From Medicago truncatula (taxonomy: Eukaryota > Streptophyta > Magnoliopsida > Fabales > Fabaceae): a stretch of 64,000 nt of DNA. The first letter of the stretch is position 1; each line of letters starts with the position of its first letter. The notes beneath the pieces were generated by a model. That model ran no database searches. It saw only the letters and a program-made list of their open reading frames with translations, and was not told the origin of the DNA. Both the position numbers and the translations under genes were made by a program. Below are positions 47,202 through 60,462 of the stretch, in pieces. The DNA is taken from NCBI RefSeq assembly GCF_003473485.1, contig NC_053042.1:1190501-1254500 (forward strand), given 5' to 3'.

Positions 47202-48511
47202 AGTTCCAACAAAAACTAATGAAACTATTAGGCCAACTCAATAAATCATCATCCTTACCCAAAATATACAAGAAAGAAGATTTACACGTAACATGATCTG
47301 TTCTATATCTAACCATCACTTTCCTTGATCCCTACCATCATTTTCATTGCTCCCTACAACTTGGCTTTCCATGTTTCCACGGAAAGTAAAATGAACCAAA
47401 TATCCAAAATTAATTAAAGATGGCTCAAACCTCATCTCTCTACCTCGACACTCTCAATCTTAACAATGGAATGCAGAGCATCTTAGATGGTCAATTTTTA
47501 TGGAATTTATTTTGGGTTTCATGCACCGTTAAATAATTGTCTCATAATCATACTAATGAAACTCATACCCATTTTTCTTTTGTTGGTGAACTCATACCCG
47601 TTTTTATGGAGTACAACTTTTTTTTATTTTTTGAGTGAATGGAGTACAACTTTTAGATAACTCAAATTATCATATTTTTATATTTTTAATCAATCTTATT
47701 CTATTACACCGTATCTTATTTATAATACTTCAATAATTTTTATGATATCCATTTTGCCACATTATGGTAGCTGAAAAATTAAGATACAAATTCATCAACG
47801 TATGATACCTCTATGACACTTTCATCGAAGATGCTTTTACAACACACTCTTTTAACGTTAAACACATTCTCGTCGCATTTTTATTGGATATATCATTATC
47901 TTGGTCAACAATTTCTAAATATAAAATAAGGCATATTTATTCCACAACACAATAATTGATCTATTAGACCCTTCCAAAAAAAATTGACGTATTAGTAAAA
48001 AAAAATTATCTCAAAATATCACTCAAATTTCAAGGATAGCACGATAGAAAGTTAGAGGAATTTTCTCTTAAAAATAAACTTAGAAAATGATACTTACATT
48101 AATACTATATAAAAAACATTACGTTCAGATATCACATATTTTGCATACGTCAAATGACCTTTTAACATCTTAATCATTTCCTTTAAAAAAAACATCTTTT
48201 AGTGTCTCTATTTAATTTCGCACAATGATATATTAAATTTTTATAAAAATAACACTCCTACGAATAATTGCTAACAAATTTAATCCTAATCATCCAATAT
48301 GAAACACTCTCCTCCTAGTAGTATGCAAGTGAAATCCAATTTTGGAACAAGTTTTGCACGCAACTCAATCCTCTTCTCTGACTTTATCCATATCCTATGC
48401 AACAACCTAGTCATCGTTTTCATCATCAATCATTATTTCTCTTGCTACCATCATTCTCAAATTTAGAAAATAATTAACAAGCTAATAATATGCTTAACCA
48501 TCAATTATAAC
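47202..48511. other. Upstream region of ARA1
   Basis: AT-rich, no other gene supported. Confidence 0.4.
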
Positions 48512-48518
48512 TATAAAT
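48512..48518 (+). promoter_or_regulatory. TATA box of ARA1
   Basis: TATAAAT lies 114 bp upstream of the ARA1 start codon, giving a predicted leader of about 85 nt. No closer candidate is seen. Confidence 0.55.
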
Positions 48519-48631
48519 ATTAATTTAGTTTATCTTCTAATCTTCAACACTAGACCAAGAAACAAAACATTAGTATATAACACTCTCATTCTTCTGTTTC
48601 TTCTATTGATTGAATAGAAAAACACATCAAC

Positions 48632-51600
48632 ATGAGAATTGATCAAGAAAGTGGTGCTGTTTCATCTTCTAGAAAACATCTTGTTTTTGCTTATTACATT
48701 ACTGGTCATGGTTTTGGACATGCCACTCGTGTCACTGAGGTAAAAACAAAAATCTTCTCAATTCATCTCAATTTTTGGTTTTTCATTCTTTTTAGCTAAA
48801 TGGGTCATTGGATCAATAACAAAAATTTGAATTTTGATTTTGGGTTATTGTTTTTGGCCAATCCAATTCATAAAAGAGGAAAATTTTGATTTGAAGGGAT
48901 CATTTTGTTATGATTAGATGTTATTGAAATTTTGAATTGGAATGAATGTGTAGGTGGCAAGGCATTTGATCGATGCAGGACATGATGTGCATTTGGTAAC
49001 TGGTGCTCCTGATTTTGTTTTCACATCTGAAATTAAGTCTCCTAGATTATTCATTCGCAAGGTGAGTTTGTGTTTTCATTCATTCATTCATTTGTATTTT
49101 TTAATCTTTTAAAGGATATACAGTAATGTGAATTTTTAATATAAAGTTTCATTCTAATAGCTTTGAATCACGGAAACCGGACATGATACTGACACAAACA
49201 TGTTGACATCAATGATAATTTGAGAAAATGGCATAATGTGTCTAGGTCGTGTTGGAAACATATACGTGTCCGACACCAGGACACACCTAATCCGAGAAGT
49301 GTTCGTGCTTTGTAGGTTCATAGTATAATCAAATTATTACTATTGAATATATTTTTGATAAGGAAAAAGTATTGGCTAAAGAGTATTAGTCAAATCTCAG
49401 TCATTTGATTAATCTAATGGCTAATGGCTCTCTTGGTCATTATATTACTCTAACGACTGAGATTTTCTGAAGAGGATCCAAGTCCATCGTCTCCATTATG
49501 CTGCTGCAGAGTGCAACAGCTTGGAAAAAATAGAGAAAGAGAGAAAACATAATAGGTGCTCTTAGCTGGGGGTATGTTCATAGCTATGAGAAAGAGTGAG
49601 AAAAAAATGAGCGAGAGAGGGAGAGAATTCATTAGATGGATAAGGGATGTAAAGAGACTTGCCGGAGAGGGTCTCCGTCCTTAAAGCTTATCCTCGTAGA
49701 ATTGTGGTTTGTTGCTTGTTCAGTGAGTTTGATTTTAACTGTTTGTGGGAATTAGTATGGATTCCGCTTGAGTAGAAGCAAGACGGAGTATATGGAATGT
49801 AACTTCAGCGGAAGGAGAAGTAGGTCTACCTTGGAGGTGAAAGTTGGAGATCATATCATACCCCAAGTTACACAGTTTAAATATCTTGGGTCTTTCGTAC
49901 AAAATGATGGAGAAATAAAAGCAGATGTAAGCCATCGTATTCAAGCTGGGTGGTTGAAATGAAGAAGAGCCTGAGGTGTTTTGTGCGATAAGAAAGTACC
50001 ACTTAAGTTGAAAGGAAAGTTCTATCGGACAGCAGTTCGACCGGCGTTGTTGTATGGTACGGAGTGTTGGGCGGTTAAGAGTCAACATGAGAATCAAGTA
50101 AGTGTAGCAGAGATGAGGATGTTGCGTTGGATGAGTGGTAAGACTAGACAGGATAGGATTAGGAATGACACCATTAGAGAGAGAGTGGGGGTAGCACCTA
50201 TAGTAGAAAAGTTGGTAGAAAATAGGCTTAGATGGTTTGGGCATGTAGAGAGAAGACCCGTAGATGCCGTGGTAAGAAGAGTAGATCAAATGGAGGAGAG
50301 TCAAGTTAAAAGAGGTAGAGGAAGACCTAGGAAAACTATTAGAGAAACCATTAGAAAGGATTTAGAGGTCAATGAGTTGGATCCAAATTTGGTGTATGAT
50401 AGAACACTATGGCGTCATTTGATCCATGTAGCCGACCCCACTTAGTGGGATAAGGCTTGGTTGTTGTTGTTGTGGGAATTAGTATTCTCAGACTTTCACT
50501 TCAGTGTAGTTTGAGTGTAATGCTTTATTTTACTTAATAAAGAGACTGTTTTTGAGGCACTTATTTGTACAAAATAGGTGCTTTTGGACTGTGGAGCTGT
50601 TCAGGCAGATGCTTTGACCGTTGATCGCCTTGCTTCATTGGAGAAGGTAATTTGAAACGTCATTGCGAATTTGATTGTTCATAGCTGTAATGCTTTGAAA
50701 TAGTTTTATTCAACAATTTTTCTCTGTGTTGCTGATCCCTTGCTTTGTATTTGGCTGTGGTAGTATTCTGAAACAGCAGTGAAGCCCCGAGCTCAAATCT
50801 TGACATCAGAAACCGAATGGCTGAACTCAATCAAAGCAGACTTAGTGGTATGTGAAATATCCCTTGTTGATTTGAAATAGAAACAATAAGAGAAACTGAT
50901 AATTATAATTAATAAATAAGATTGTTTGAGTGGATGCAAGTCAAATTGAATTTGAAGGGAAACTATCATATGACTAAGGACCCTCAAGCAGAAAAAAAAA
51001 ATGATATTGTGATTTTAATTTCTGCTTAGAGTAACTTTGAATTGATTTGAGAAAACAGGTCTCCGATGTTGTTCCGGTTGCGTGTCGTGCGGCAGCAGAT
51101 GCTGGCATTCGCTCTGTCTGTGTGACAAATTTCAGGTAACTCATGTAACTATCATTTTTCCTTCTTAGTGTTATTTCTCCTTGGTTACTTAAAATTAATT
51201 TGCATGGTAAAACCAATATAGAAAGGAAGTATATACACTAGTATTTTGCAATGATGTTATTATGATAGAAGTATACACTCTTCATTTTTTTCTTTCTTTA
51301 TGTGTGTGTCCGTTTCTTTGTGAAGTGTCTGTAATACCCTCATTGCATATCTTTGTTTTTTCAGTTGGGACTTCATCTATGCAGAGTATGTCATGGCTGC
51401 TGGACTTCATCATCGTTCAATAGTTTGGCAGGTGACAATAATCTTAATATGAAGTTGTCTTGTCCATTGTTTGTTCTTTTGAGAGAAATGTTAAAATTTG
51501 CTTTGTTCATCTTATATCAAATACTATTTTGTTGTTCTAATCATATGAATGAGACGTGAATCAAATAGCATAGTTTGTGCTCTCTTGATAATCCTCGGTC

Positions 51601-54600
51601 TTTTGTGTGTTGGTTGGCTTATTGCTGAAGCCAGTCATTTCTTTTGAGTGAGAGTTTCATTATTGTTTGTGTTGATATTTGTTTATAGATAAATTATCAT
51701 GTTTAGAAGTAATTATGCTCAGCATTTAGCCTTGTATATAACTTGTGACAAATATCAATATTTTACACTGATGCAGATAGCTGAGGACTATTCCCATTGC
51801 GAGTTCCTTATTCGCCTCCCGGGATATTGCCCAAGTATGTCAATGTTTACATAACTTCATGTTCATAACCTAGCTTTATTTATGCCGACCTTAATTAATG
51901 ATTAACTTGAATTGCGGCATCTCTGATATTTGCAGTGCCTGCTTTTCGCGATGTTATTGATGTCCCTTTGGTGGTGAGGAGGCTACACAAATCTGCAAAA
52001 GAGGTACTACCTCCCAAACCAGAATGGATCTATTTCATAGTGTGATTTAACTCCTAATCTACATGCTTGAAATTTCGCTTGTTGAAGGTAAGGAAGGAAC
52101 TTAACGTACCAGATGGTGTAAAGCTTGTTATTCTCAACTTTGGTGGTCAGGTGATTGCCTAGATCCCCTCTTTTAAAAGCAGAACTTTATAATAGTTTTT
52201 TTTTTAAAAGGACTTTATAATAGTTTTTACATTCATGGATGATAAAAAATTCTTCTACTTGATATCTCATCCCTTCTTATTGTTGTATTACTCGTGCACT
52301 TAAACTCTAGAATCAGTGTTGTCAGTCGTGGATCGCAAAAAGTTAGCAGTTTGTTCAAACTCTGCTATGCAACAGTGTTACAGCCTGCTAAAGTCACTAT
52401 TTGACAAAATTTTGAACTAAATAATATATTACAGAACAATAACCATTTGATCAAATTATTCTATGTTACAGCGCCACTGTAGCCGCTATTTAACAACAGT
52501 CTTGAGTGCTGCAATTTTGCAACAGTGTGTTTTCTTCATTTTAATCTCAGATTGGTGCCATGTTTTGGTTTTTACTTCAAGGTTCTCATAAGTCCATTTG
52601 GTGTTTTGGCAATCTTAATTACTAGTGTGGTGGGAATGAAAAGTACTTCAACAAAATAATGGCTACATTGTATTCATATACTCTCCGACACATTATTTTA
52701 ATTGCGATTACGGGGATTTAAAATTGCACCATTCAAGATTTACCCAAACCAATTGTTGGTATAATCAACTCATGTGAGTTATGCGCTATGGACTGGTCCG
52801 GACTCTGGACAAACTTATGGCATCATCCCATGAGTTGGTCTTGCATGCTTTAGATCTTCATATCCTGTATGATCTGCAGTGCTCATATTCATGTATCATT
52901 GTATTTACCGTCTTTGTTGTTCTTAGAAATCGTGGTTGGGCCCAACACAACCCCACAAAACCGGCTTGTAAGGTAAGGGGTGTCTCTCTTTATAAACTCT
53001 TATCAAGAGTCCTATGTTTTAAATGTGGGACTCGTGGTTTTCCCAATAGTGGTCACATCATAAGAATTTGTTAGAGTCTTAAGTTATAAGAAAGATATTT
53101 GATAGGATTGTTATTGCCAACACTACTTTGTTGTAAATCTTTAGTCATTTATAACCTGATACTTTCAATTTTATCTCCAATATGTTGTTCTGTCTCTGAT
53201 TACTCGTCTTATCTCCAGCCCTCAGGATGGAAGATAAAAGAAGATTTCTTACCTCCTGGTTGGTTGTGCCTGGTACTTCTTCCACCATTGTTTGTATCAT
53301 TGTTTCGTTAAAATGCTATTCATTTATTTTGATCATAATATATTTGGTCATATCTAATTCTATCTTTCATGATCAAGGTTTGTGGTGCTTCCGACAACGC
53401 GGACCTTCCGCCAAATTTTAGAAAACTTGCCAAAGACGCATATACGCCCGACATTATTGCAGCATGTGACTGTATGCTTGGTTAGTATGAAACTTGCATA
53501 ATTGCAAATATGAATTAAGTGTAGCAGTATATATAATTTGCAATTTTTATTATTTTAGGAAAAATTGGATATGGTACCGTTAGTGAAGCCTTGGCATACA
53601 AGTGTCCCTTTGTCTTTGTACGCAGAGATTATTTCAATGAAGAACCTTTTTTGAGAAATATGCTTGAGGTACTCTATTGACATTTTCTGTATAAGTTTTG
53701 CTCTCCTCTTCAATGTTTTTTTTAATTGTCTAAGGTCTTACAAGATAGTAACCATCATTCGTTTTTTATTTTAGTATTCTCAATGTGGTGTCGAAATGAT
53801 CAGGAGAGATTTAATCACCGGTCACTGGAGACCTTATCTTGAACGTGCGATAAGTTTGAAACCCTGCTATGATACAGGCATCAATGGTGGTGAGGTATCA
53901 TCTTTTTTAGCACTTATCACATTACCTCTATTTTGTTATTTGAACTGAAATATTAAAGTGTTTATCTTTTGTTTTCTGGATAGTAAACATCTATGCATAA
54001 AAAGCTATTGTGTGTTCATATTCTTCTATGGTTGTTCCTTTCCCCACCTTACGATCAGCGTTTTACGTGTCAACTTTGAAGCTTCTATTTATTTCCAAAA
54101 GAGTTGATAAATTGGTTCATAAAACATTTTGAAAATGCAGGTGGCAGCTCACATCCTTCAGGAGACAGCTTTTGGAAAAAATTATGCATCGGATAAGGTA
54201 AAGGCCCTGTGATTGCTATCTAGTTGCAGTGTTAGTTTTTGTTAATTTTGTCATCGATTCGTTTTCCTGAAAATATTGCAAAAGTGTTGAAACTTTTATT
54301 TTCATTTCAAATTTTACTTGACGGCGTTTAGCTTAGTGGAGCGAGAAGATTGCGTGATGCAATAGTTCTTGGTTATCAACTCCAAAGGGCCCCTGGCCGA
54401 GATATTGCTATCCCAGAATGGTACGCTTCCGCCGAAGACCAACAACCTGGTTCACCTGTGAATTCTGGAGGCTATGCATTTCATTCGTGAGTGTCAATTT
54501 TTTTTTTTTCTGCGTATAATTTTCTTGGTTGTTCCTTAATAGGAAGTATAACTGTCATTTTTTTCCCCGTTATATTATTTTTCTAGGGGCATTGAAGATT

Positions 54601-57600
54601 TTGACATTCTTCATGGAGATGTTCAAGGTCTTCCAGATACTGTGGCATTCTTACAGAGCTTATCCGAGTTGGTTGTGAAGCATACAAAGAGAGAGCGCAA
54701 GGCTGCAGCTAATCTCTTCAATTGGGAGGTTTTAATCATTTCATCTCAAAATCAAAATTTATAAATTTCTTTTCTCTGAACTTGCATCTTTTAATGGGAA
54801 CAAGATACCCTAATAAAGATGAAAATACCGAAGAAAATGTGTTATTAATATTGACTTGTTTTGTCTCTTCATTACATAATCTATTAACTTCAAATACTGA
54901 CTCTTGGTAAAATTGTGACAGGAAGAAATTTTTGTTACGAGAGCTCCTGGAAGGTTAGATGTAATGGGCGGCATTGCTGATTATTCTGGTAGTCTTGTCC
55001 TGCAGGTTGGATTTTCTGTCCTCTTATGATTTTGATTTTCATTGCATTTGATTCCATACAGTTTCAACGGTCATCTTTTTCATGTAGTTTGACATTTATG
55101 ATAATAACTATAGACTCATGCTGTAGAATTTAGTCAACAACTCACTTTTTTTTCACTCTTTTGCAGATGCCAATTAGAGAAGCTTGTCATGTTGCTTTGC
55201 AAAGAGTCCATCCGAGTAAACATAGACTGTGGAAACATGCCGAGGCCAGACAGAATGACAAAGGAGGGCCTCACACTGCTGTCTTGCAAATTGTATGTTT
55301 GAGAACGTATAAAATTTCCACATACTACTCTCAAATCAACTAACATTAACAACTATTAATTGGAGTTCATTCATATAACTATGAGGCATGACAAATGAAT
55401 AATCTTGATAAATAAGATTGCACATTGATTGGACACCGTCATCACTTTATGAAGATGATAATGACTTTTCATAATGTTCATTTTGACTTAATCTGGATCA
55501 TGTCAGGTATCATACGGCTCAGAATTAGGCAATCGTGCCCCGACTTTTGACATGGATTTGTCTGATTTTATGGATGGAGGCAAGCCAATCTCATATGAGA
55601 AAGCAAGAAAATACTTTGCTCAAGATCCAGCCCAAAAGTCGGTAACACCAATGCATCACTTTATATGCATAAGCCATTTTCTCACACATTCCATTATGCT
55701 AATATGACTATCGACTAACTGTCGCAGGTGGGCAGCATATGTTGCTGGGGCAATTTTGGTCTTAATGACCGAATTGGATGTGAAATTTGAGGATAGTATC
55801 AGCATGCTTGTATCATCTGCGGTCCCAGAAGGGAAAGGTGTATCATCTTCTGCATCTGTCGAGGTCGCTAGTATGTCTGCTATTGCAGCTTCTCACGGTA
55901 ATAACACTTAATTTTAATAATAATTTACGATGACCTAACCATTTATTTTTGGAAACTTAATTGTTCTCATGGATTAAAATGGATATTCAGCGTGACACAT
56001 TTGTTTAAAAGTATTTGACGTCTCTCTATTTTATAAAAAATAGTACAATTTATTTTATCTTTGATTCAGAATGTTATGTATACTTAAACATTAATAGATC
56101 TATTTTTCTTCCAATAAAAATGTTGATTATGTTAATTTCTCTTTGTAACTCAGGATTGAATATCGGCTCAAGGGATCTGGCTTTGCTATGCCAGAAGGTT
56201 AGACTCTATTCAATGTTGTGATCAACGTGAAATCCCTGTGTTATTTGTAGCATGCATTATCACTTGATTTAGTTTCACTCATTCTCTTACAATTTCCATC
56301 AGGTGGAAAATCACATTGTAGGAGCTCCATGTGGTGTTATGGACCAGATGGCTTCAGCATGTGGTGAAGCCAACAAACTTCTTGCTATGATTTGCCAGGT
56401 TTGCATCATTACAAGCTACAAAAATCAACGCTCTCTTATTATTTTAGACTTCAGACTCAATAGGGTACTGCTTGTTATCGATACAGCCTGCAGAGATCGT
56501 TGGCCTCGTTGAAATTCCCAACCATATCCGGGTTTGGGGAATTGATTCCGGAATAAGACACAGGTTGGCTTTCTATTATATATATATATATCTTTGTCTG
56601 CATTACGGGCGTTAACAGTTGTTTTGTCAAAAAAGTTCTTACCTATTTTATTACAGAGAGATAAATTAGTGAGATGAGATGATATACATTTAAGGGTATC
56701 ATTGGAAAAAGACAATTGATTTCAACAAAAACAATTTTTTATTTTCTTTTCTTGGTATATGTAAATAGTTTTAAAACAACTCGTAAGAAAGAACATGAGT
56801 AGTATAGAATTTAGTTTAGTAAGTTGTATTTGGAAGCAACGTGGTGTGGCCCTAAATGTTGTATATTTCAGTGTTGGAGGTGCAGATTATGGCTCTGTCC
56901 GAATTGGGACCTTTATGGGTATGAAGATGATAAAGTCAAAGGCTTCCACGGAATTGACTGAGATGAGTGCTGCAAATGGATTGAACTCCGATGAAGTAGA
57001 ACAAGATGACATAGAACTACTTAAACAAGAAACCTCCTTAGATTACTTATGCAATTTAACACCTCACAGGTAAATCTTAATTTCTCCTTTATTTGGAAAA
57101 AAAGTTATCGTGATTGCCAACAATTTTTTATAAGATAATTTCGTCTTGTAATCTGTAAATTCAATTTCCATGTTTTACATTTTGATGTGATTATAGAACT
57201 CCTTCTAATTTTGGTTGGCAGATTTATGGCTCTTTACGCTAAGACACTTCCTGAAACCATTGATGGTGATAAATTTTTGAAGGAATATAAAGATCATAAT
57301 GATCCTGTCACTGTTATTGATGAGAAGCGTACTTACGTAGTGAGAGCTCCCACATTACATCCTATCAATGAAAATTTCCGAGTCAAGGTTAGGACTTTAT
57401 TCCAGAATTTAATCGGTTACAAGCAACTGATTGTTTGTTCTAACTGTTGCATCTTCTTACCTAATTCCTTTGCCATAATATGGTATGCAGACCTTCAAAT
57501 CACTTCTGACATCGGCAAGTTCGACTGATCAACTTAACTCTTTAGGAGAATTGCTATATCAGGTACATGTACCACTTCAGTTGATCAATGCAATGTCTTA

Positions 57601-58766
57601 ATTTCTTATACTCTTGCAAAATTTAAAATGAAAATCTGATACTAGAATTCAAGAATACAAAAAATGTAAAAGGAGAAAAATAATCAAAATATAAACTATC
57701 ATTTGCAGTGCCACTACAGCTACAGTGCCTGTGGACTTGGCTCTGATGGAACAGATAGGCTTGTACACTTAGTACAAGAATTGCAGCATAGTGCAGCATC
57801 TAAAGCCGAAGGCGGTACATTATGCGGAGCCAAGATCACTGGTGGAGGTTCAGGTGGAACGGTTTGTGTAATCGGTCGAAATTGTCTCAAGAGCAGTGAA
57901 CAAATTTTTCAGGTATTTTTTATTTTATTATGAATTTATCTTACTTTCATTATTATGAAATCCTTCATATCTCTTTCGGGCTAATTATTTTTTTAGTTTT
58001 CAATCTTGAATTTTATGCCTCATATAGTTCCTTTGTATGGACCTAAAGTTGCGTCTTTCTTGATGGCGTGATTTGTTTTCCACAAACATTGAAATGACGA
58101 CTCTTTTCCATTATGTTCTTTAGAGTTTAAATATATTTTTGGTCCTGGCAGCAAATATACCACGTATTTTTGGTCTTTATTATTTTGTTTTAATCCATGT
58201 GAAATTTGATAATGTTGGAATTGGACACTAAAATATGTGTAATATTCATTTCAGCCCTTGTGTAGTTCATATGTGAGGAACTAAAATCAAAAGTTGTATA
58301 TACTACTATTATACTGATCCATTCACATATTTTAGGGACTAAAACAAAACAATAGGGACTAAAAGTAATAAGTGATATATTTACAAGGATGAAAACAAAT
58401 AGATTGTTTTAAAGGGATTTAAATCAAAAAGTAGTATATCTGCAGAGATCAAAAACATATTTAAACATTCTTTTTATTACATTCCATGTCCTTCTTTATT
58501 GAACATTCAAACAAAGTCTTGGTAAATGAGGCTTCATCGAATACTAGCATTTTAAACCCTGCAATAATTTTGTATTTCAGGTTCAGCAGAGGTACAAAAA
58601 AGCTACTGGTTACATGCCGTTTCTTTTTGAGGGCTCGTCACCTGGTGCAGGGAAGTTCGGCCACCTGAAAATTCGCCGGCGAGCTACCCCAAAAAAAATT
58701 GACAGCGTTGGGGATGTTAATGCAGTCTTGGCAGAGAAGAAAAGCTGATCATGGCTTATATTTAAG
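48632..58766 (+). CDS. ARA1: L-arabinokinase
   Basis: Phosphorylates free L-arabinose at C1 in the cytosol so that it can be returned to UDP-arabinose. Twenty-eight exons join in phase: 48632-48739, 48954-49061, 50578-50646, 50764-50847, 51059-51135, 51365-51431, 51777-51834, 51936-52003, 52088-52150, 53219-53272, 53378-53480, 53559-53668, 53775-53894, 54141-54197, 54332-54486, 54587-54728, 54922-55005, 55167-55292, 55507-55637, 55728-55897, 56154-56197, 56303-56398, 56487-56563, 56872-57069, 57222-57387, 57491-57562, 57709-57912, 58581-58766. The product is about 998 residues (about 1040 in Arabidopsis). Residues 1-380 form a glycosyltransferase-like domain ([13 protein letters not shown]). 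Residues 482-998 form the GHMP kinase: [16 protein letters not shown], the ATP loop [13 protein letters not shown], and [13 protein letters not shown]. All are intact. Confidence 0.95.
49759..50469 (+). mobile_element. 5'-truncated RTE-type LINE in ARA1 intron 2
   Basis: Encodes the C-terminal end of a reverse-transcriptase polyprotein: [13 protein letters not shown], later [33 protein letters not shown] and a terminal LIHVADPT. It ends GGGATAAGGCTTGG followed by (TTG)n, the usual plant RTE 3' end. TTGTGGGAATTAGTAT occurs on both sides (49743-49758 and 50470-50485), a clear target-site duplication. Two in-frame TGA codons (near 49960 and 49972) break the frame. It lies in the sense orientation of ARA1, inside the intron between exons 2 and 3. 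Confidence 0.93.
52318..52515. mobile_element. MITE-like remnant in ARA1 intron 9
   Basis: The left end reads TGTTGTCAGTCGTGGATCG and the right end GCCGCTATTTAACAACAG. The ends are approximate inverted repeats and resemble the MITE at 4498-4848. Degenerate. Confidence 0.4.
52915..53050. repeat. TRIM-like LTR remnant in ARA1 intron 9
   Basis: GGTTGGGCCCAACACAACCC, then GCTTGTAAGGTAAGG, TTTATAAACTC and TGTGGGACTC follow the order of common small plant LTRs (TRIM type). Only one copy is present and no duplication is visible. Confidence 0.4.
58125..58466. mobile_element. MITE in the last intron of ARA1
   Basis: The left end GTTTAAATATATTTTTGGTC pairs with the right end GATCAAAAACATATTTAAAC. Internal blocks such as TAAAACAAAACAAT and ATTATTTTGTTTTA are also inverted. 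TTCTTT occurs near both flanks but a full duplication is not certain. It has no coding content and lies between exons 27 and 28. Confidence 0.75.
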
Positions 58767-60411
58767 TATCTTACAATAATTTGTACAGTAGGGTAAATTT
58801 TTGAAGGACATTCATTTGTGATATTTTCAGTCATGGCCAGAATAGAAATTGGCTGGCTTGTTGGAATAAATGTAAACTGTGAAGCAAGGAACAAAGATTA
58901 TGATGAAAGAAGCTGTTCATGGAAAAAATATTGGATAGTAATGATATCAATAATTATGAAGTATGACTTTGGTGTGAATTTGCAAATTGTACCTTCGTTC
59001 TTTGACCATTCATAGTATCTCTAAAAGATGAGAGGGACTTTGTTATGAAAGGTCAATGGTTAATCAATCAAATATGGTAGTAATTAGTACATTATTTACT
59101 ACAACACAATCTTTAGTCCTTCATAATTTATTTGGTTTTTATGTCAATTTTCAATTTCAACGTCCCCTTATTATTGTACTAAAATTAGATATTGTATATT
59201 AAAAATTGTACATTTCACTTTTGAAAGAGTTAAAAGTTTGTCGTTTTTAAGACATAATTCGTTATGACAGACGTTAATATGACCCATTTAAATTGCATGA
59301 GATTTCATTAATTTTTTAAATTGTATTTATTAAACTATGTTTTGTTTTCCAAATAATTCAATGGCTATAATTTTACTATGTAAATAAGTGAAGAATCCAG
59401 AGTTTAAACTTCAACCCATAACATATTCCAATTCATTGTTTTTATGTTCACGGAAATAAAAACACCCATTAAAAAAGTTGAATGTCTTAAATAAAAACAA
59501 AAAATTTATTTGATTTTATAACTTGAAATTTGAACTTAAATCTAAAAAAATCCGATCTTTATGAAATTACCATGGATATCCGAATTTGCATGATGTGTGG
59601 AAGTCAGACTGCATCCATCATTTGTTTATATAGAGCAACCGACGTTAAATAATTTAACCACATCATGTGATGACCTCGTAGTTCCTCAAAATAATTATTG
59701 ATTCATCGATCTATTGATTAAAAAATCTAAAAAATGTCGTAGGAGTTAGTAGGACATTGTATTACACAAAAAAAAAAAAAAGGAGATTATATAAAGAAAC
59801 AAAAAAATGTATAAATTTTGTCTTAAAAAAGTAGTGTATTTAAAAAAAAAAGAAAAAAACCATTTTTCCAAATAATAAATCATGTGTGCATTTGATTTGT
59901 GAAACAAATATACTTAACATAACAATACAAGACAAAACCGTATCAAACAAACTGAAAGTTATCTTATAATTTAGCGATAGACAAAATTTCTTTCTGTTTT
60001 TGTCATGTCTCTTGTTTGCAGTTTGTTCTATCTCTGAAAGAAGTAACAGTTTTACATATCAAATACAATACAACTGAGGTTGTCGTGATATGTTTGTTTA
60101 CTTTTAAACGGATAATTGCACCCTACTTTAAACTTGTAAAAACAATAAAAATGATGTACCGTAAATTGAACTCGTGAACCGCGTGTGTTAAGTAAAAAAA
60201 GAAAAACTTAACCTCGTGACCAGCGAGGAGTGATAAGAACAAATGCTTTCATTGTTTTTGTCCGACAACAAGAAAAAAAAAAATCTTTGTTTTATGAAAT
60301 AAACAAAAGAAAAATGTTTCCATTTTGAGTCAACTATCAAACAAACACTCCACTTCCCACAACCTCTGTACCTAAGTATCTTATCTTTGTTTCATTCTTA
60401 TTCACATCTAA
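58767..60411. other. Intergenic between ARA1 and NPF
   Basis: The ARA1 3' UTR probably occupies the first few hundred bases. The rest is AT-rich with no supported feature. Confidence 0.5.
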
Positions 60412-60442
60412 ACACAAGAAGAACAAGAAGAAGAAGAAGAAG
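60412..60442. repeat. (AAG)n tract in the NPF 5' leader
   Basis: An AAG/GAA microsatellite lies about 20-50 bp upstream of the NPF start codon, in the likely 5' untranslated leader. Confidence 0.8.
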
Positions 60443-60462
60443 CTACCAAAGAAGAGTGAAAA

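Noticed and set aside
49735-50304. 189-codon minus-strand frame in ARA1 intron 2
   Set aside because: Antisense shadow of the LINE reverse-transcriptase region.
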